Source of the DNA: an uncultured Paraglaciecola sp.
GTDB lineage: Bacteria; Pseudomonadota; Gammaproteobacteria; Enterobacterales; Alteromonadaceae
DNA: 9,527 nt
Assembly: GCA_905479025.1 (NCBI GenBank)
Contig: CAJQKX010000111.1
Span: forward strand, 1 to 9,527
Direction of reading: 5' to 3'
The notes under the pieces were generated by a model. That model saw only the letters and a program-made list of their open reading frames with translations, searched no databases and was not told where the DNA came from. Of the stretch, positions 1-8,164 are shown piece after piece; position 1 is the first letter of the stretch; each line of letters opens with the position of its first letter. The translations under genes were made by a program, and so were the position numbers.

Positions 1-18
1 TTCAAAGCTTAAACTTTT

Positions 19-24
19 GGAGAG
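19..24 (+). promoter_or_regulatory. Ribosome binding site of the HD-domain gene
   Basis: The purine-rich GGAGAG lies 5 bases before the ATG at 30 and supports that start. Bases 1-12 also read F-K-A-stop in one frame, which could be the tail of an upstream gene in the same operon, but twelve bases are too few to claim it. Confidence 0.6.
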
Positions 25-29
25 AGCTC

Positions 30-622
30 ATGGAAAAAGCCACCAGTAAACATGCCGCCTTTAGCGATATGTCACAAAGTACCGCTGAAGATTGGGCCAT
101 TATTATAAAAGAACAGACCCCATTTGCGTCAAACGGGGGTCAGCGAGTACTTGAGCATTTACGCCTACTGAAAGGCGATTATGGCGGTTTTCCAGTCGAC
201 CGACTGAGTCATTGTTTGCAAACTGCCACTCGAGCATACCGCGACGGTAGAGCAGCTGATTATGTGGTCATGGCTTTGCTCCATGATATTGGTGATACCT
301 TGGGGCATATAATCATCCGGATATTGCTGCTGCCATTATCAAGCCTTTTGTTTCAGAGAAGTTGCACTGGATTGTGCAGCATCACGGCATTTTTCAGGGT
401 AAAAATTTCTTCCATCACATTGGACTAGACCCTGACATGCGCGAACAATTTCGAGCACATAAATATTTTGCCGCTACCGAGGAATTTATAGATAAATATG
501 ACTGCCCGGCTTTTGACCCGGAATATGACACATTGGCAATAGAATTCTTTGAACCCATGGTCATGGAACTCTTCGCGCGACCGCTGGACAGCATCTACAA
601 AGCAGCGATAGTCAAAACTTAA
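30..622 (+). pseudogene. HD-domain metal-dependent phosphohydrolase/oxygenase-like protein, frameshifted
   Basis: The gene is split into two overlapping reading frames: 30-428, correct up to about residue 92, and the frame of 362-622, which carries the rest. Removing one frameshift at the GGGG run (302-305), by adding one G, gives a continuous protein of about 197 aa. The junction then reads DTLG-AYNHPD and continues to LHWIVQHHGIF. The HD-type metal ligands are visible: H61 (SHCLQTAT), H85-D86 (LLHDIGD) and, in the restored frame, the HH pair at about 118-119. The YGGFPVDRL...LLHDIGD layout resembles the PhnZ/MIOX-like branch of the HD superfamily, in which a di-iron centre oxidises a C-H bond, but plain phosphohydrolase activity cannot be excluded and the substrate is unknown. 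The start at ATG 30 follows a good ribosome binding site. As read, the first frame ends with 40 unrelated residues and lacks the second half of the metal site, so it would be inactive. Family assignment is firm; specific function is not. Confidence 0.85.
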
Positions 623-725
623 AGCCGCCCCCACATACATCAAAGTTCATCATTATCAACACAATGTAAATTGGCTATTGATAAAGTGAGCACCCTCAAT
701 ATTTCCGTCAGGCAGAAGGCTTAAA
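623..725. other. Short gap between convergent genes
   Basis: The 103 bases between the HD-domain gene and fpr hold no reading frame worth calling. The only structure seen is a 6-bp inverted repeat, TATTGA (676-681) and TCAATA (696-701), followed by ATTTCC. It could be a weak terminator for the forward gene, but the stem is short and AT-rich, so no terminator is claimed. Confidence 0.4.
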
Positions 726-1472
726 CTACCAATAACGCTCCAAGGATATCTGCCCCGGCGAACGCCTGAGGTGTTTAGATAAGCCCAATTCACCCAAGGT
801 TTGCGTGGCTTCTTCGATCATGGCTGGGTTGCCACATAACATCACTTGGCTGTGAGTGGCATGAATATTTAAGCCTACTTGTTGTTGAATAGATAATGTT
901 TTCAGTAATGTGGGGATACGCCCGTGTAATCTATCAGCCTTATGTTCACGGCTTACGATTGGCACAAAGTGAAACTTACTCGCATATTGCTCAGACCAGC
1001 TTTCAATCAGTGGTATATAGGCTAGGTCCTGCTCATAACGTGCACCATAGACGAGTACTATATTTTCATAACTCTGCCAAACCTGTTCTGTGGCTAACAT
1101 AGATAAGAAAGGCCCCACACCGGTACCCGTTGCCATTAACCATAAATCTCGGCTTTTGGGTACTTCGTCAAGGGTCAAGAAGCCTGTTGCGGGTGACATG
1201 ATTTTTAAAGAGTCACCAATTTTTAATGTGTGGAGCTTGGGAGACAACAAACCATGCTCAACAGGGACAGCAATAATCTCTAGCTCATTATCATCAGGTC
1301 CACTGACGAGTGAATACGGGCGAGAGAGTATTTTGCCATTTTGATCAACCCCTAGTTTAGTGAACTGCCCTGCCTTAAATTTAGGAAAGTCAGCACAAGA
1401 AAAACGTAAACTAAACAAATGATCATTCCAGTCTGTTCTACTCACCACGTTTGCATCTAACCACTGTGCCAT
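726..1472 (-). CDS. fpr: Ferredoxin/flavodoxin-NADP+ reductase
   Basis: This cytoplasmic FAD enzyme moves electrons between NADPH and ferredoxin or flavodoxin, supplying reduced carriers for Fe-S enzymes, radical enzymes and oxidative-stress recovery. From the start chosen here the protein is 248 aa, the same length as E. coli Fpr, and it aligns with it end to end from memory. The N-terminal FAD-binding barrel carries the RPYS motif (about 51-54) after AGQFTKLG. The C-terminal NADP-binding domain carries ATGTGVGPFLS (about 114-124) and MLCGNPAMI (about 201-209). The protein ends in ERYW, matching the aromatic C terminus that stacks on FAD in bacterial subclass I FNRs (EHYW in E. coli). A GTG at 1484 would add four residues (MDNC). 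I prefer the ATG at 1472 because MAQW matches MADW of E. coli and a weak GGA lies 7 bases upstream. The gene is convergent with the broken HD gene. No clear SoxS-type site was recognised upstream. Confidence 0.95.
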   Translation of the reverse strand: MAQWLDANVVSRTDWNDHLFSLRFSCADFPKFKAGQFTKLGVDQNGKILSRPYSLVSGPDDNELEIIAVPVEHGLLSPKLHTLKIGDSLKIMSPATGFLTLDEVPKSRDLWLMATGTGVGPFLSMLATEQVWQSYENIVLVYGARYEQDLAYIPLIESWSEQYASKFHFVPIVSREHKADRLHGRIPTLLKTLSIQQQVGLNIHATHSQVMLCGNPAMIEEATQTLGELGLSKHLRRSPGQISLERYW

Positions 1473-1888
1473 ACAATTATCCACGTTTGGTATATAAGTT
1501 CATATCACAATATCATATGCACGTTTGAATAAAAGTGAGTGTGAATGCGAAACAGTCAACGATAGACAATATACTGACCATTAAAATGCATAAACATTGG
1601 GTAGCGCGCAGATACTAAATCCAAACACGCATTGTGACTTTAACTTATGTTATTTCTCTTAAATCAATTTCCAGCCTATCTAGTTTATCTAGTTTATCTA
1701 AAAAATCATCGTTCAAAAAAATGCTAATCATGAGCCCATGAGTGAAAATGATCAACAATATGAAATTGAGAACAATCAGGAAAGGTGCAAGTGACGTGAT
1801 ACACCGCATATTGTTCGTTTTTGCTCAATTTGTTACTGCCCCAACTATCTACGAAGAGCTCTTGGCTTATAAAAGTTTAGATGCATGT
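1473..1888. other. Gap of about 415 bases with no convincing gene
   Basis: This AT-rich stretch separates the start of fpr from the end of the ABM-domain gene. It should contain the fpr promoter, but no pair of -35 and -10 boxes stands out; a TTGACT on the minus strand (1554-1559) has no good -10 partner at normal spacing. Two tiny reading frames overlap here: ATG 1738 gives 18 codons, and a GTG at 1742 gives 64 codons running into the ABM gene. Neither has a ribosome binding site or a recognisable family. They may be chance or the remains of a decayed gene. A small tandem repeat lies at 1677-1700. Confidence 0.5.
1677..1700. repeat. 9-bp tandem repeat, about 2.7 copies
   Basis: The unit TATCTAGTT occurs at 1677-1685 and again at 1686-1694 without mismatch, followed by a partial third copy TATCTA (1695-1700) that runs into an A tract. 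Such a direct repeat can vary in copy number by slippage. No role is evident; it lies about 200 bases upstream of fpr and more than 180 bases beyond the end of the ABM gene. Confidence 0.8.
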
Positions 1889-2182
1889 TTATTTAATTTT
1901 TTCAGCGCTAAAAATATGCAAATTTGGTGGTGCTGACACTAGTGTTCTCACTTCTGCAACAAAAGCCTGAGAACTAGGTAAAACAAAATGAGCGTCAATG
2001 GCAGCCTGATCTGCCCATTGTTCATAAAAAAACAAACGTAAAGCATTCTCAGGATCTTGGTACACGGCATGACTGATGCAGCCAGGCTCAGTGCGTGAGT
2101 GAGCAACATGCTTTTGCGACGCTTGTATGGCTTGCAGCATATGGCCACCTTTTATTAGCAAATCACCGGTAATAATAATCAT
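1889..2182 (-). CDS. ABM-domain (YgiN-like) putative quinol monooxygenase family protein
   Basis: This 97-residue protein spans one antibiotic-biosynthesis-monooxygenase domain, a dimeric ferredoxin-like fold that usually works without cofactor. Typical features are the N-terminal strand MIIITGDLLIKGG, a helix with about fifteen residues leading to EPGCISHAVYQDPENA, the paired strand RLFFYEQWADQAAIDAHF, and a closing strand PPNLHIFSAEKI. Family members include E. coli YgiN (quinol oxidation), the Streptomyces ActVA-Orf6 monooxygenase and LsrG (an AI-2 phosphate isomerase), so the exact reaction cannot be read from the sequence. The ATG at 2182 is supported by GGAAGG at 2189-2194, six bases upstream. 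The gene is transcribed away from the 5-oxoprolinase gene across a 100-bp region, so shared control is possible but not shown. Length and domain are complete, with no sign of damage. Confidence 0.88.
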   Translation of the reverse strand: MIIITGDLLIKGGHMLQAIQASQKHVAHSRTEPGCISHAVYQDPENALRLFFYEQWADQAAIDAHFVLPSSQAFVAEVRTLVSAPPNLHIFSAEKIK

Positions 2183-2188
2183 AACTAA

Positions 2189-2194
2189 CCTTCC
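2189..2194 (-). promoter_or_regulatory. Ribosome binding site of the ABM-domain gene
   Basis: On the minus strand GGAAGG sits six bases before the ATG at 2182, next to a G-rich run (GGGGGAAGG). It fixes the start of the small gene. Confidence 0.65.
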
Positions 2195-2244
2195 CCCTTT
2201 TAAAATAATAATCAGTATAAGTTGATAGATTAAAGCATAGGGTC

Positions 2245-2253
2245 TGGCATAAT
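2245..2253 (+). promoter_or_regulatory. Candidate extended -10 promoter for the 5-oxoprolinase operon
   Basis: TGGCATAAT fits an extended -10 element (TGn followed by CATAAT, 5 of 6 matches to TATAAT). A TTGATA at 2222-2227 could act as -35 but lies 20 bases away, longer than the usual 16-18; extended -10 promoters tolerate a poor -35. Transcription would begin near 2260, leaving a leader of roughly 20-25 bases before the ATG at 2283. On the other strand an AGTATA (TATACT read on the minus strand) at 2214-2219 could be the -10 for the ABM gene, but its -35 is poor. Confidence 0.35.
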
Positions 2254-2282
2254 CATAATGAAGGCACTCAACTACATATCTG

Positions 2283-5200
2283 ATGAATCAAGACTCACAT
2301 ATATCCTACAAAAACTGGCAATTCTGGATTGATCGCGGCGGCACTTTCACCGATATCGTTGCAAGGCATCCCGATGGCACACTAATGTGCAGAAAGTATT
2401 TATCTGAAAACACAGAAGCCTATGCCGATGCTGCCGTTTACGGCATTAAATCCATTTTAGATATTCATCCATCTGATCCTGTACCTGATGGTCTTATAGA
2501 CAAAATTAAAATGGGCACCACAGTAGCGACTAATGCCTTGTTAGAACGCAAGGGTGACTCAGTTTTATTGGCTATCACTCAGGGCTTTAAGGATGCACTT
2601 GAAATTGGCTATCAAGCGCGACCCGATACGTTTGCCTTAAAAATTGAAAAGCCCGATATTCTCTACACTCAGGTCATCGAGATAAACGAACGAGTCACAG
2701 CTAAAGGTGAAGTTGTGCAAGCCCTAGATATTGAACTCAGTAAAAAGGCATTGGAAACAGCTTACAGCCAAGGTCTAACAGCCATTGCTATAGTCTTAAT
2801 GCATGGCTATCAACACACCCAACACGAAAAACAATTGATGCAATTAGCTAAGAAAATTGGTTTTAGCCAAATTTCAGCTAGCCATGAAGTCAGCCCTTTG
2901 CAAAAGCTCATTTCCAGAGGTGAAACCACCTTAGTCGATGCTTATCTCACCCCCATATTATTGCAATATATACAAAATATTAGCCAAGGTTTAAACCAAC
3001 ACACCCCCGCCCAATTGTTATTTATGCAATCATCTGGCGGCCTGACTAACGCTGACACATTTCGTGGCCGAGATGCCATATTATCTGGCCCCGCTGGCGG
3101 CATAGTCGGTGCTGTACACACCGCCAAACTAGCCGGTTTTGATAAGATCATTGGTTTTGATATGGGCGGCACCTCAACTGATGTGTCGCACTATGCAGGC
3201 GAATTTGAAAAAGCCTACGAAACCAAAGTTGCTGGGGTACGTATGCGTGTGCCTATGCTGCACATTCATACCGTGGCGGCCGGTGGAGGATCAATTTTAC
3301 GTTACCTAGATGGGCGTTTTCGGGTGGGTCCTGAATCTGCTGGCGCTATGCCGGGTCCTGTTTGTTATCGGCGTAATGGTGAACTGGCGGTAACTGATAT
3401 TAATTTATGTTTAGGCAAAATTCAGGCTGATTTTTTCCCCAGTATATTTGGTCCAGAGCAAAACCTACCTCTAGATAAAACGAGCTCCGTAAAAGCTTTT
3501 ACTGACATTGCGCATAATATTGGTGATGGACGAAGTGCTGAAGATGTTGCCGAAGGTTTTCTAGCCATAGCGATTGAACACATGGCACAAGCCATTAAAA
3601 AGATATCCATCGCGCGGGGTTACGACGTGTCTAAATATGTGCTGAATTGTTTTGGCGGCGCAGGTGGGCAACATGCTTGTTTAGTGGCTGAAAAACTCGG
3701 TATAAAAACTGTATTTTTACACAGTTACTCGGGTATTTTGTCAGCTTACGGTATGGGTTTGGCCGATATAAAAGTAGAACGTCAAAAAGTCGCGTGCCCA
3801 CTGATTCAAAGCGGTGATGCCTCGGCAATGCAAGTTGCTATTGAAAATCTTAAACAAGCCAATATTGAAGACTTAACCAGCCAAGGTTTAAGTAACAGCC
3901 AAATTCATCATCAAAGTACCGCGTTGATCAAATACTTAAATACCGATACCAGTTTACACATTCCATTAGACTCATATTCGGCGATGGAAAAAAACTTTAT
4001 CCGCCAACATGAACAACAGTTTGGTTTCAGTGGGACCGCCTCCGGTGCCGACAAACCCATAGTGATTGATACCTTAATTGTTGCATCCTATGGCGGCGCT
4101 GAAAAAGTGGTAGAAGCCACACACTCACTGGCCAAAGACTTATCAATCAAAATACACAGTGTTAGACAAATTTATACTCAGGGTCAATGGTTAGAAGCGC
4201 AGGTCATACACTTATCATCGCTGACATTTGGCCATGAAGTATTAGGCCCAGCGATAATAGTTGAACCAACCGGCACCATCATTGTTGAAAATAACTGGCG
4301 AGCAAAAGTGAATGTCAATGGGCATTTGGTGCTTCACTTTGAACCACTTAAAACAGCCTTACGTTCAGATCAGATTATAGAAGAAAGCGCCCAAACCAAG
4401 GCAGATCCTGTCACCTTAGAATTATTTAACAGTGCTTTTATGAGTATCGCCCAGCAAATGGGCATAGTGTTACGTAATACCTCTCAGTCGGTCAATGTGA
4501 AAGAACGATTGGACTTTTCCTGCGCCATTTTTGACGCCACTGGCAACTTAATTGCTAACGCTCCACATGTGCCAGTGCACTTAGGCTCGATGGATGCCAG
4601 TGTTAAAGTGATTATCCATGGTACACAATCTATTAATTCAGGTGATGTGTTTGTACAAAACAACCCATATAACGGTGGCTCCCATCTCCCCGACATTACG
4701 GTTATTACCCCTGTATTTGACGCGGCTAATACTCACATTTTATTTTATGTGGCCAGCCGCGCCCATCATGAAGACGTAGGCGGTATTGCACCGGGCTCCA
4801 TGTCTTCTTTAGCGACTGACATTCATCAAGAAGGCATCCTACTCGACAGTGTGAAACTGGTTGAACAAGGGCAATTTCAAACCGCTAATATCGAAAACTT
4901 ATTTTCTTCAGGTGATTATCCTGCAAGAAATGTCGCACAAAACATGGCTGATTTAATGGCGCAAACGGCGGCCAATAAAACAGGTGTGAATGAACTACTA
5001 AAACTAGTCGACCAACACGGACTTAAAACCGTGTATGCCTACATGCAACATATCCAAGACAGCGCAAAAACATCAGTGCAAAAAGTGCTAGCTAGATTAG
5101 AAGATGGAGAGTTTAGCTATCCGCTAGAATCCAGTTCAACCATAAAGGTCAAAATTAGCATTGATAAGATTAATTTGCGGGCATGTATTGATTTTACTGG

Positions 5201-5948
5201 CACCAGCGCACAACAAAACAACAATCTGAATGCACCCAAAGCTATTACCCAAGCCGCTGTGATGTATGTGTTTAGATGTTTAGTGAACGATGATGTCCCC
5301 CTTAACGCTGGCTGTATGCAAGCACTGGACATTATTGTGCCCCAGGGCTCGTTGCTTAATCCGCGATTCCCTGCTGCAGTGGTAGCGGGTAATGTTGAAA
5401 CCAGCCAAGCAGTGACCAATGCTTTATTTGCTGCCTTAGGTATGTTGGGTTCAAGTCAAGGCACTATGAATAACCTCACCTTTGGAAATCAACGTTATCA
5501 GTATTACGAAACCATCTGTTCTGGCAGCCCAGCGGGAGTCGACGCTCAAGGCAATGGTTTTAATGGTGTAGCCGCAGTGCATACCCATATGACGAACACA
5601 CGTATGACCGACCCCGAAATTTTAGAGCAGCGATATCCAGTGATGCTCAAGGAATTTGTTATTGATCGTGATTCAGGTGGTAAAGGCAAATGGCATGCCG
5701 GTGATGGTATTACGCGCACGATTACTTTTTTAGAAGACATGCAATGCTCTATTTTGTCAGGACATCGAATCTCCCCGCCCTATGGCCTAAGAGGCGGTGA
5801 AGCCGGAAGGATTGGGCGTAATTGGTTAACTAAAGCCAACGGTGAGCAACAAGAACTCGCCGGATGTGACTTTACGACAGTGGCAGACGGAGACAGTATT
5901 TCTATTCAATCACCCACAGGAGGCGGGTTTGGAAAAGCTAATGAATGA
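2283..5948 (+). CDS. ATP-dependent 5-oxoprolinase, fused HyuA/HyuB (OplaH type)
   Basis: The protein hydrolyses 5-oxo-L-proline (pyroglutamate) to L-glutamate at the expense of ATP in the cytoplasm, recycling a product of glutamine and glutamyl-peptide breakdown. At 1221 aa it has the usual length for fused 5-oxoprolinases. The N-terminal HyuA half (about 1-700) begins with the phosphate-binding DRGGTFTD (17-24), then [14 protein letters not shown] (78-91), a second ASKHA-type loop [10 protein letters not shown] (292-301) and AAGGGSI (332-338). The HyuB half begins near DPVTLELF (708) and holds [12 protein letters not shown] (793-804), [10 protein letters not shown] (825-834) and the terminal GGGFG (1213-1217). 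N-methylhydantoinase or acetone carboxylase-like activity is the alternative, but those are normally separate A and B subunits; the fusion and motifs favour 5-oxoprolinase. ATG 2283 is the first usable start. No Shine-Dalgarno is seen at normal distance; AAGG lies 18 bases away. An Nramp-like transporter gene follows after 33 bases. Confidence 0.93.
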   Translation: MNQDSHISYKNWQFWIDRGGTFTDIVARHPDGTLMCRKYLSENTEAYADAAVYGIKSILDIHPSDPVPDGLIDKIKMGTTVATNALLERKGDSVLLAITQGFKDALEIGYQARPDTFALKIEKPDILYTQVIEINERVTAKGEVVQALDIELSKKALETAYSQGLTAIAIVLMHGYQHTQHEKQLMQLAKKIGFSQISASHEVSPLQKLISRGETTLVDAYLTPILLQYIQNISQGLNQHTPAQLLFMQSSGGLTNADTFRGRDAILSGPAGGIVGAVHTAKLAGFDKIIGFDMGGTSTDVSHYAGEFEKAYETKVAGVRMRVPMLHIHTVAAGGGSILRYLDGRFRVGPESAGAMPGPVCYRRNGELAVTDINLCLGKIQADFFPSIFGPEQNLPLDKTSSVKAFTDIAHNIGDGRSAEDVAEGFLAIAIEHMAQAIKKISIARGYDVSKYVLNCFGGAGGQHACLVAEKLGIKTVFLHSYSGILSAYGMGLADIKVERQKVACPLIQSGDASAMQVAIENLKQANIEDLTSQGLSNSQIHHQSTALIKYLNTDTSLHIPLDSYSAMEKNFIRQHEQQFGFSGTASGADKPIVIDTLIVASYGGAEKVVEATHSLAKDLSIKIHSVRQIYTQGQWLEAQVIHLSSLTFGHEVLGPAIIVEPTGTIIVENNWRAKVNVNGHLVLHFEPLKTALRSDQIIEESAQTKADPVTLELFNSAFMSIAQQMGIVLRNTSQSVNVKERLDFSCAIFDATGNLIANAPHVPVHLGSMDASVKVIIHGTQSINSGDVFVQNNPYNGGSHLPDITVITPVFDAANTHILFYVASRAHHEDVGGIAPGSMSSLATDIHQEGILLDSVKLVEQGQFQTANIENLFSSGDYPARNVAQNMADLMAQTAANKTGVNELLKLVDQHGLKTVYAYMQHIQDSAKTSVQKVLARLEDGEFSYPLESSSTIKVKISIDKINLRACIDFTGTSAQQNNNLNAPKAITQAAVMYVFRCLVNDDVPLNAGCMQALDIIVPQGSLLNPRFPAAVVAGNVETSQAVTNALFAALGMLGSSQGTMNNLTFGNQRYQYYETICSGSPAGVDAQGNGFNGVAAVHTHMTNTRMTDPEILEQRYPVMLKEFVIDRDSGGKGKWHAGDGITRTITFLEDMQCSILSGHRISPPYGLRGGEAGRIGRNWLTKANGEQQELAGCDFTTVADGDSISIQSPTGGGFGKANE

Positions 5949-5981
5949 TGTAACCCAGTATCTCAGAGTCAGTGAAAACCT

Positions 5982-7199
5982 ATGTTAAAACGTATTAAAA
6001 ACATCGGCCCAGGTGCCTTAATCGCGGCTGCCTTTATTGGTCCAGGCACCGTTACTGCTTGCACCTTAGCTGGCGCAAATTATGGCTACACTCTGCTATG
6101 GGCTTTACTTTTTGCTACTGTTGCCACTATTGTTTTGCAAGAAATGTCAGCTCGGTTAGGCTTAGTCACTCAACAAGGTCTAGGCGAAACATTACGTATT
6201 ATGCTGAGTCAGTCTATCTGGAAATGGCCGTTGTTTGGCTTAATTATGGTGGCCTTGTATCTGGGAAATGCTGCATACGAAGCGGGTAACTTATCAGGTG
6301 CGGCATTAGGAATTGAAGCATTAACAGACCAGAGCCAATCTGTTTATCGTATCTATGTATTACTTATTTCACTTTTAGCCGGTATTTTATTGTGGCGCGG
6401 ATCATATAAACACATTGAACGTATATTACTGATGTTAGTGGCACTTATGGCACTCGCCTTCATAGGTACTTTTATCTCAGTAGGACCAGACCTAGGTGCT
6501 ATTTTTAATGGGCTCAGCTCACCCAAAATCCCAGACGGTAGCCTATTAACCGTGATCGCACTGATTGGCACAACAGTCGTACCCTACAACCTTTTTTTGC
6601 ACGCATCGGCGGTAAAAGCCAAGTGGTCATCGGTTAACGATTTAAATCACGCTAGAGCAGACACCGCCACCACGATTGGGTTAGGTGGGGTAATTACCAT
6701 ATTGATAGCCTCCACGGCCGCTGCCAGCATTTTTGGTAGCGGGTTAAATATATCTGGGGCGGGAGACATGGCAACCCAACTAGAACCACTGTTCGGTTCA
6801 TTTGCAAAAACCATGTTAGGCGTAGGTTTCTTTGCAGCGGGTCTAAGCAGTTCAATCACCGCGCCTTTAGCGACCGCCTATGCCATGACGGAAATATTAG
6901 GGATCAAAGGCGGCACTTCATCACGAATCTTCAAGCTGATTGCCCTTAGTGTGATTTTAAGTGGTGCAGGATTGGCTTTAACGGATATCAAACCCATTAG
7001 CATTATTTTAGCCGCGCAATTTTCTAATGGATTATTGTTGCCTATTATTGCAATATTTTTACTGGTGGTAATGAACCAGAAGAAACAATTAGGTCAATAT
7101 GTCAATAAATGGTTAGGCAATACGCTGGGAGGTATTGTGGTGATTATCACCGCAGGCTTAGGCATTCGGCTGATAATGAACGCAACGGGGATACTTTAA
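5982..7199 (+). CDS. Nramp-family transporter lacking the metal-binding motifs
   Basis: This 405-residue inner-membrane protein has the length, order of about 11 hydrophobic segments and signature regions of the Nramp (LeuT-fold) family. Segments lie roughly at 8-28, 33-52, 82-101, 121-138, 147-166, 188-207, 231-252, 268-296, 317-335, 338-364 and 380-400. In classical Mn/Fe transporters TM1 carries DPGN and TM6 carries MPHN; the Asp, Asn and Met bind the metal. Here the same places read GPGT (20-23) and VPYN (200-203), so all three ligands are replaced. Surrounding sequence still matches (GPGAL, NLFLHAS), showing a true homologue with a changed substrate site. Automatic annotation would say divalent metal transporter or MntH, and I would not accept that. 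The gene follows the 5-oxoprolinase by 33 bases on the same strand, suggesting co-transcription and a role in uptake of 5-oxoproline or a related compound. That role is inference. The start ATG has only a weak upstream purine stretch. Confidence 0.88.
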   Translation: MLKRIKNIGPGALIAAAFIGPGTVTACTLAGANYGYTLLWALLFATVATIVLQEMSARLGLVTQQGLGETLRIMLSQSIWKWPLFGLIMVALYLGNAAYEAGNLSGAALGIEALTDQSQSVYRIYVLLISLLAGILLWRGSYKHIERILLMLVALMALAFIGTFISVGPDLGAIFNGLSSPKIPDGSLLTVIALIGTTVVPYNLFLHASAVKAKWSSVNDLNHARADTATTIGLGGVITILIASTAAASIFGSGLNISGAGDMATQLEPLFGSFAKTMLGVGFFAAGLSSSITAPLATAYAMTEILGIKGGTSSRIFKLIALSVILSGAGLALTDIKPISIILAAQFSNGLLLPIIAIFLLVVMNQKKQLGQYVNKWLGNTLGGIVVIITAGLGIRLIMNATGIL

Positions 7200-7428
7200 T
7201 CCTGTTTCACGAATCCGAAGTTGAGCGCTATAAGTAATCATTAACTTCATGCTTTATTGGTCATGAGTGGCGTAGTTTATGACATAGATAACGAAGCCAC
7301 GGATGAAAACACATCCAAAGCATAACTATCTTAAAATAGACGCGGTCTCTTTTATTTTTACTCTTATCTAGAAATAAATACCGTAATTGACGGTCTAGTT
7401 ATACATAATTTATAAAAAGAGGCATCTT
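7200..7428. other. Intergenic region between transporter and msrB
   Basis: These 229 bases contain no gene-like frame. Small inverted repeats are present: GAAGTT (7217-7222) with AACTTC (7243-7248), and GGATG (7301-7305) with CATCC (7312-7316) around a 6-base loop. The latter is followed only loosely by T-rich sequence, so neither is a firm terminator. A TTGACG at 7387-7392 with TATAAA at 7411-7416 looks like a promoter, but initiation there would remove the msrB ribosome binding site, so the real promoter is probably elsewhere. Confidence 0.4.
7417..7422 (+). promoter_or_regulatory. Ribosome binding site of msrB
   Basis: AAGAGG lies six bases before ATG 7429. It confirms that translation begins upstream of the twin-arginine signal peptide, so the exported form is the real product. 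Confidence 0.65.
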
Positions 7429-8001
7429 ATGAACCGCAGAAAATTTATCACGTCAACTATTGCAGTGACCGCAAGCCTGGGATTAGGCAGCACCATGTTT
7501 TCGGCTTTTAGTGAGCCCGCATTTAAAAAAAGTAGAACTGCACTCGCAATAGAGCAACAATGGCGCAAGTTTCTACCTAAAAGCTACAGTGGCAGCTTAG
7601 TGTTGACACCTCTGAAACTGAGTAAACAAGAATGGCAACAGCGACTTAGTTCGGCTGCTTTTAGAGTGCTTCGAGAAGAACAAACGGAGCGCCCTGGATC
7701 TTCCATCTTAAATGAACAGCATGGTAAGGGCATATATGCCTGTGAAGGTTGTGATTTGCCGTTATTTACGTCAGCGATGAAGTTTGAAAGCGGCACAGGA
7801 TGGCCCAGTTTTACTACCCATATCCCTGGGCATTTAGCGACCAAAAAAGATTATAAAATGATTTGGCCACGCACCGAGTATCATTGTATCCGCTGTGGTG
7901 GACATCAGGGCCATGTGTTCAATGATGGTCCTAAACCCACCGGTCAACGCTGGTGCAATAACGGCGTGGCACTGAAGTTTGTAGCGATGAACCCCAGCTA
8001 A
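7429..8001 (+). CDS. msrB: Tat-exported methionine-R-sulfoxide reductase B
   Basis: MsrB reduces methionine-R-sulfoxide in oxidised proteins back to methionine. The 190-residue protein starts with a twin-arginine signal (NRRKFITS, R3-R4) followed by a hydrophobic stretch to about residue 25, so it should be folded in the cytoplasm and exported to the periplasm, or held in the inner membrane by its N terminus. The MsrB domain covers about 60-187: SAAFRVLREEQTERPGSS, the zinc cysteines C105-x-x-C108 and C153-x-x-C156, TGWPSF, GHVFNDGPKPTGQRWC, and the catalytic cysteine C176. The common RYCxNSxxLxF around the catalytic Cys is RWCNNGVALKF here, so the usual Ser is Gly. No neighbouring msrA, thioredoxin-like or membrane electron donor gene is in view, so its reductant in the periplasm is unknown. 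The gene stands alone, with its own ribosome binding site and 229 bases upstream. Confidence 0.95.
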   Translation: MNRRKFITSTIAVTASLGLGSTMFSAFSEPAFKKSRTALAIEQQWRKFLPKSYSGSLVLTPLKLSKQEWQQRLSSAAFRVLREEQTERPGSSILNEQHGKGIYACEGCDLPLFTSAMKFESGTGWPSFTTHIPGHLATKKDYKMIWPRTEYHCIRCGGHQGHVFNDGPKPTGQRWCNNGVALKFVAMNPS

Positions 8002-8070
8002 GTATAATTGATTGAACTAAAACTAGGTTTTTACAAGCGAATACCGTGGCATTAGCTTATTGAAAACGTT

Positions 8071-8141
8071 ACCCGAACGATACTAAAATGAACAGTGTCG
8101 GTAAATAAACCCTTTAAACATTGCAAAAATGATGTTCGGGT
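8071..8141. repeat. 8-bp inverted repeat pair ACCCGAAC / GTTCGGGT
   Basis: ACCCGAAC at 8071-8078 is perfectly complementary to GTTCGGGT at 8134-8141, 55 bases apart. The left arm also lies within a small palindrome, CGTT-acccg-AACG (8067-8079). It may be a long-range RNA stem or paired protein sites; function is unknown. Confidence 0.55.
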
Positions 8142-8164
8142 CATCTACATGTTACTGACGTAAA

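Noticed and set aside
676..701. TATTGA/TCAATA inverted repeat as a terminator between the convergent genes.
   Set aside because: Only 6 bp, AT-rich, 14-base loop and no real T run.
1473..1560. SoxS- or OxyR-type control site upstream of fpr, expected by analogy with E. coli.
   Set aside because: No convincing match to either consensus was seen by eye.
2258..2332. A 24-codon frame starting at ATG 2258 and overlapping the start of the 5-oxoprolinase gene, possibly a regulatory leader peptide.
   Set aside because: No ribosome binding site at normal distance, and the predicted transcription start lies at or after its ATG; no run of a regulatory amino acid.
5117..5419. Open frame of about 100 codons on the minus strand inside the 5-oxoprolinase gene.
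   Set aside because: It is the complement of a strongly conserved coding region and resembles no protein; a shadow frame.
7387..7416. TTGACG and TATAAA with 18-base spacing as the msrB promoter.
   Set aside because: Transcription would start near 7423, after the ribosome binding site at 7417-7422.
8019..8031. AAAAC-tag-GTTTT followed by T as the msrB terminator.
   Set aside because: Five base pairs, four of them A-T, with a 3-base loop; too weak to call.
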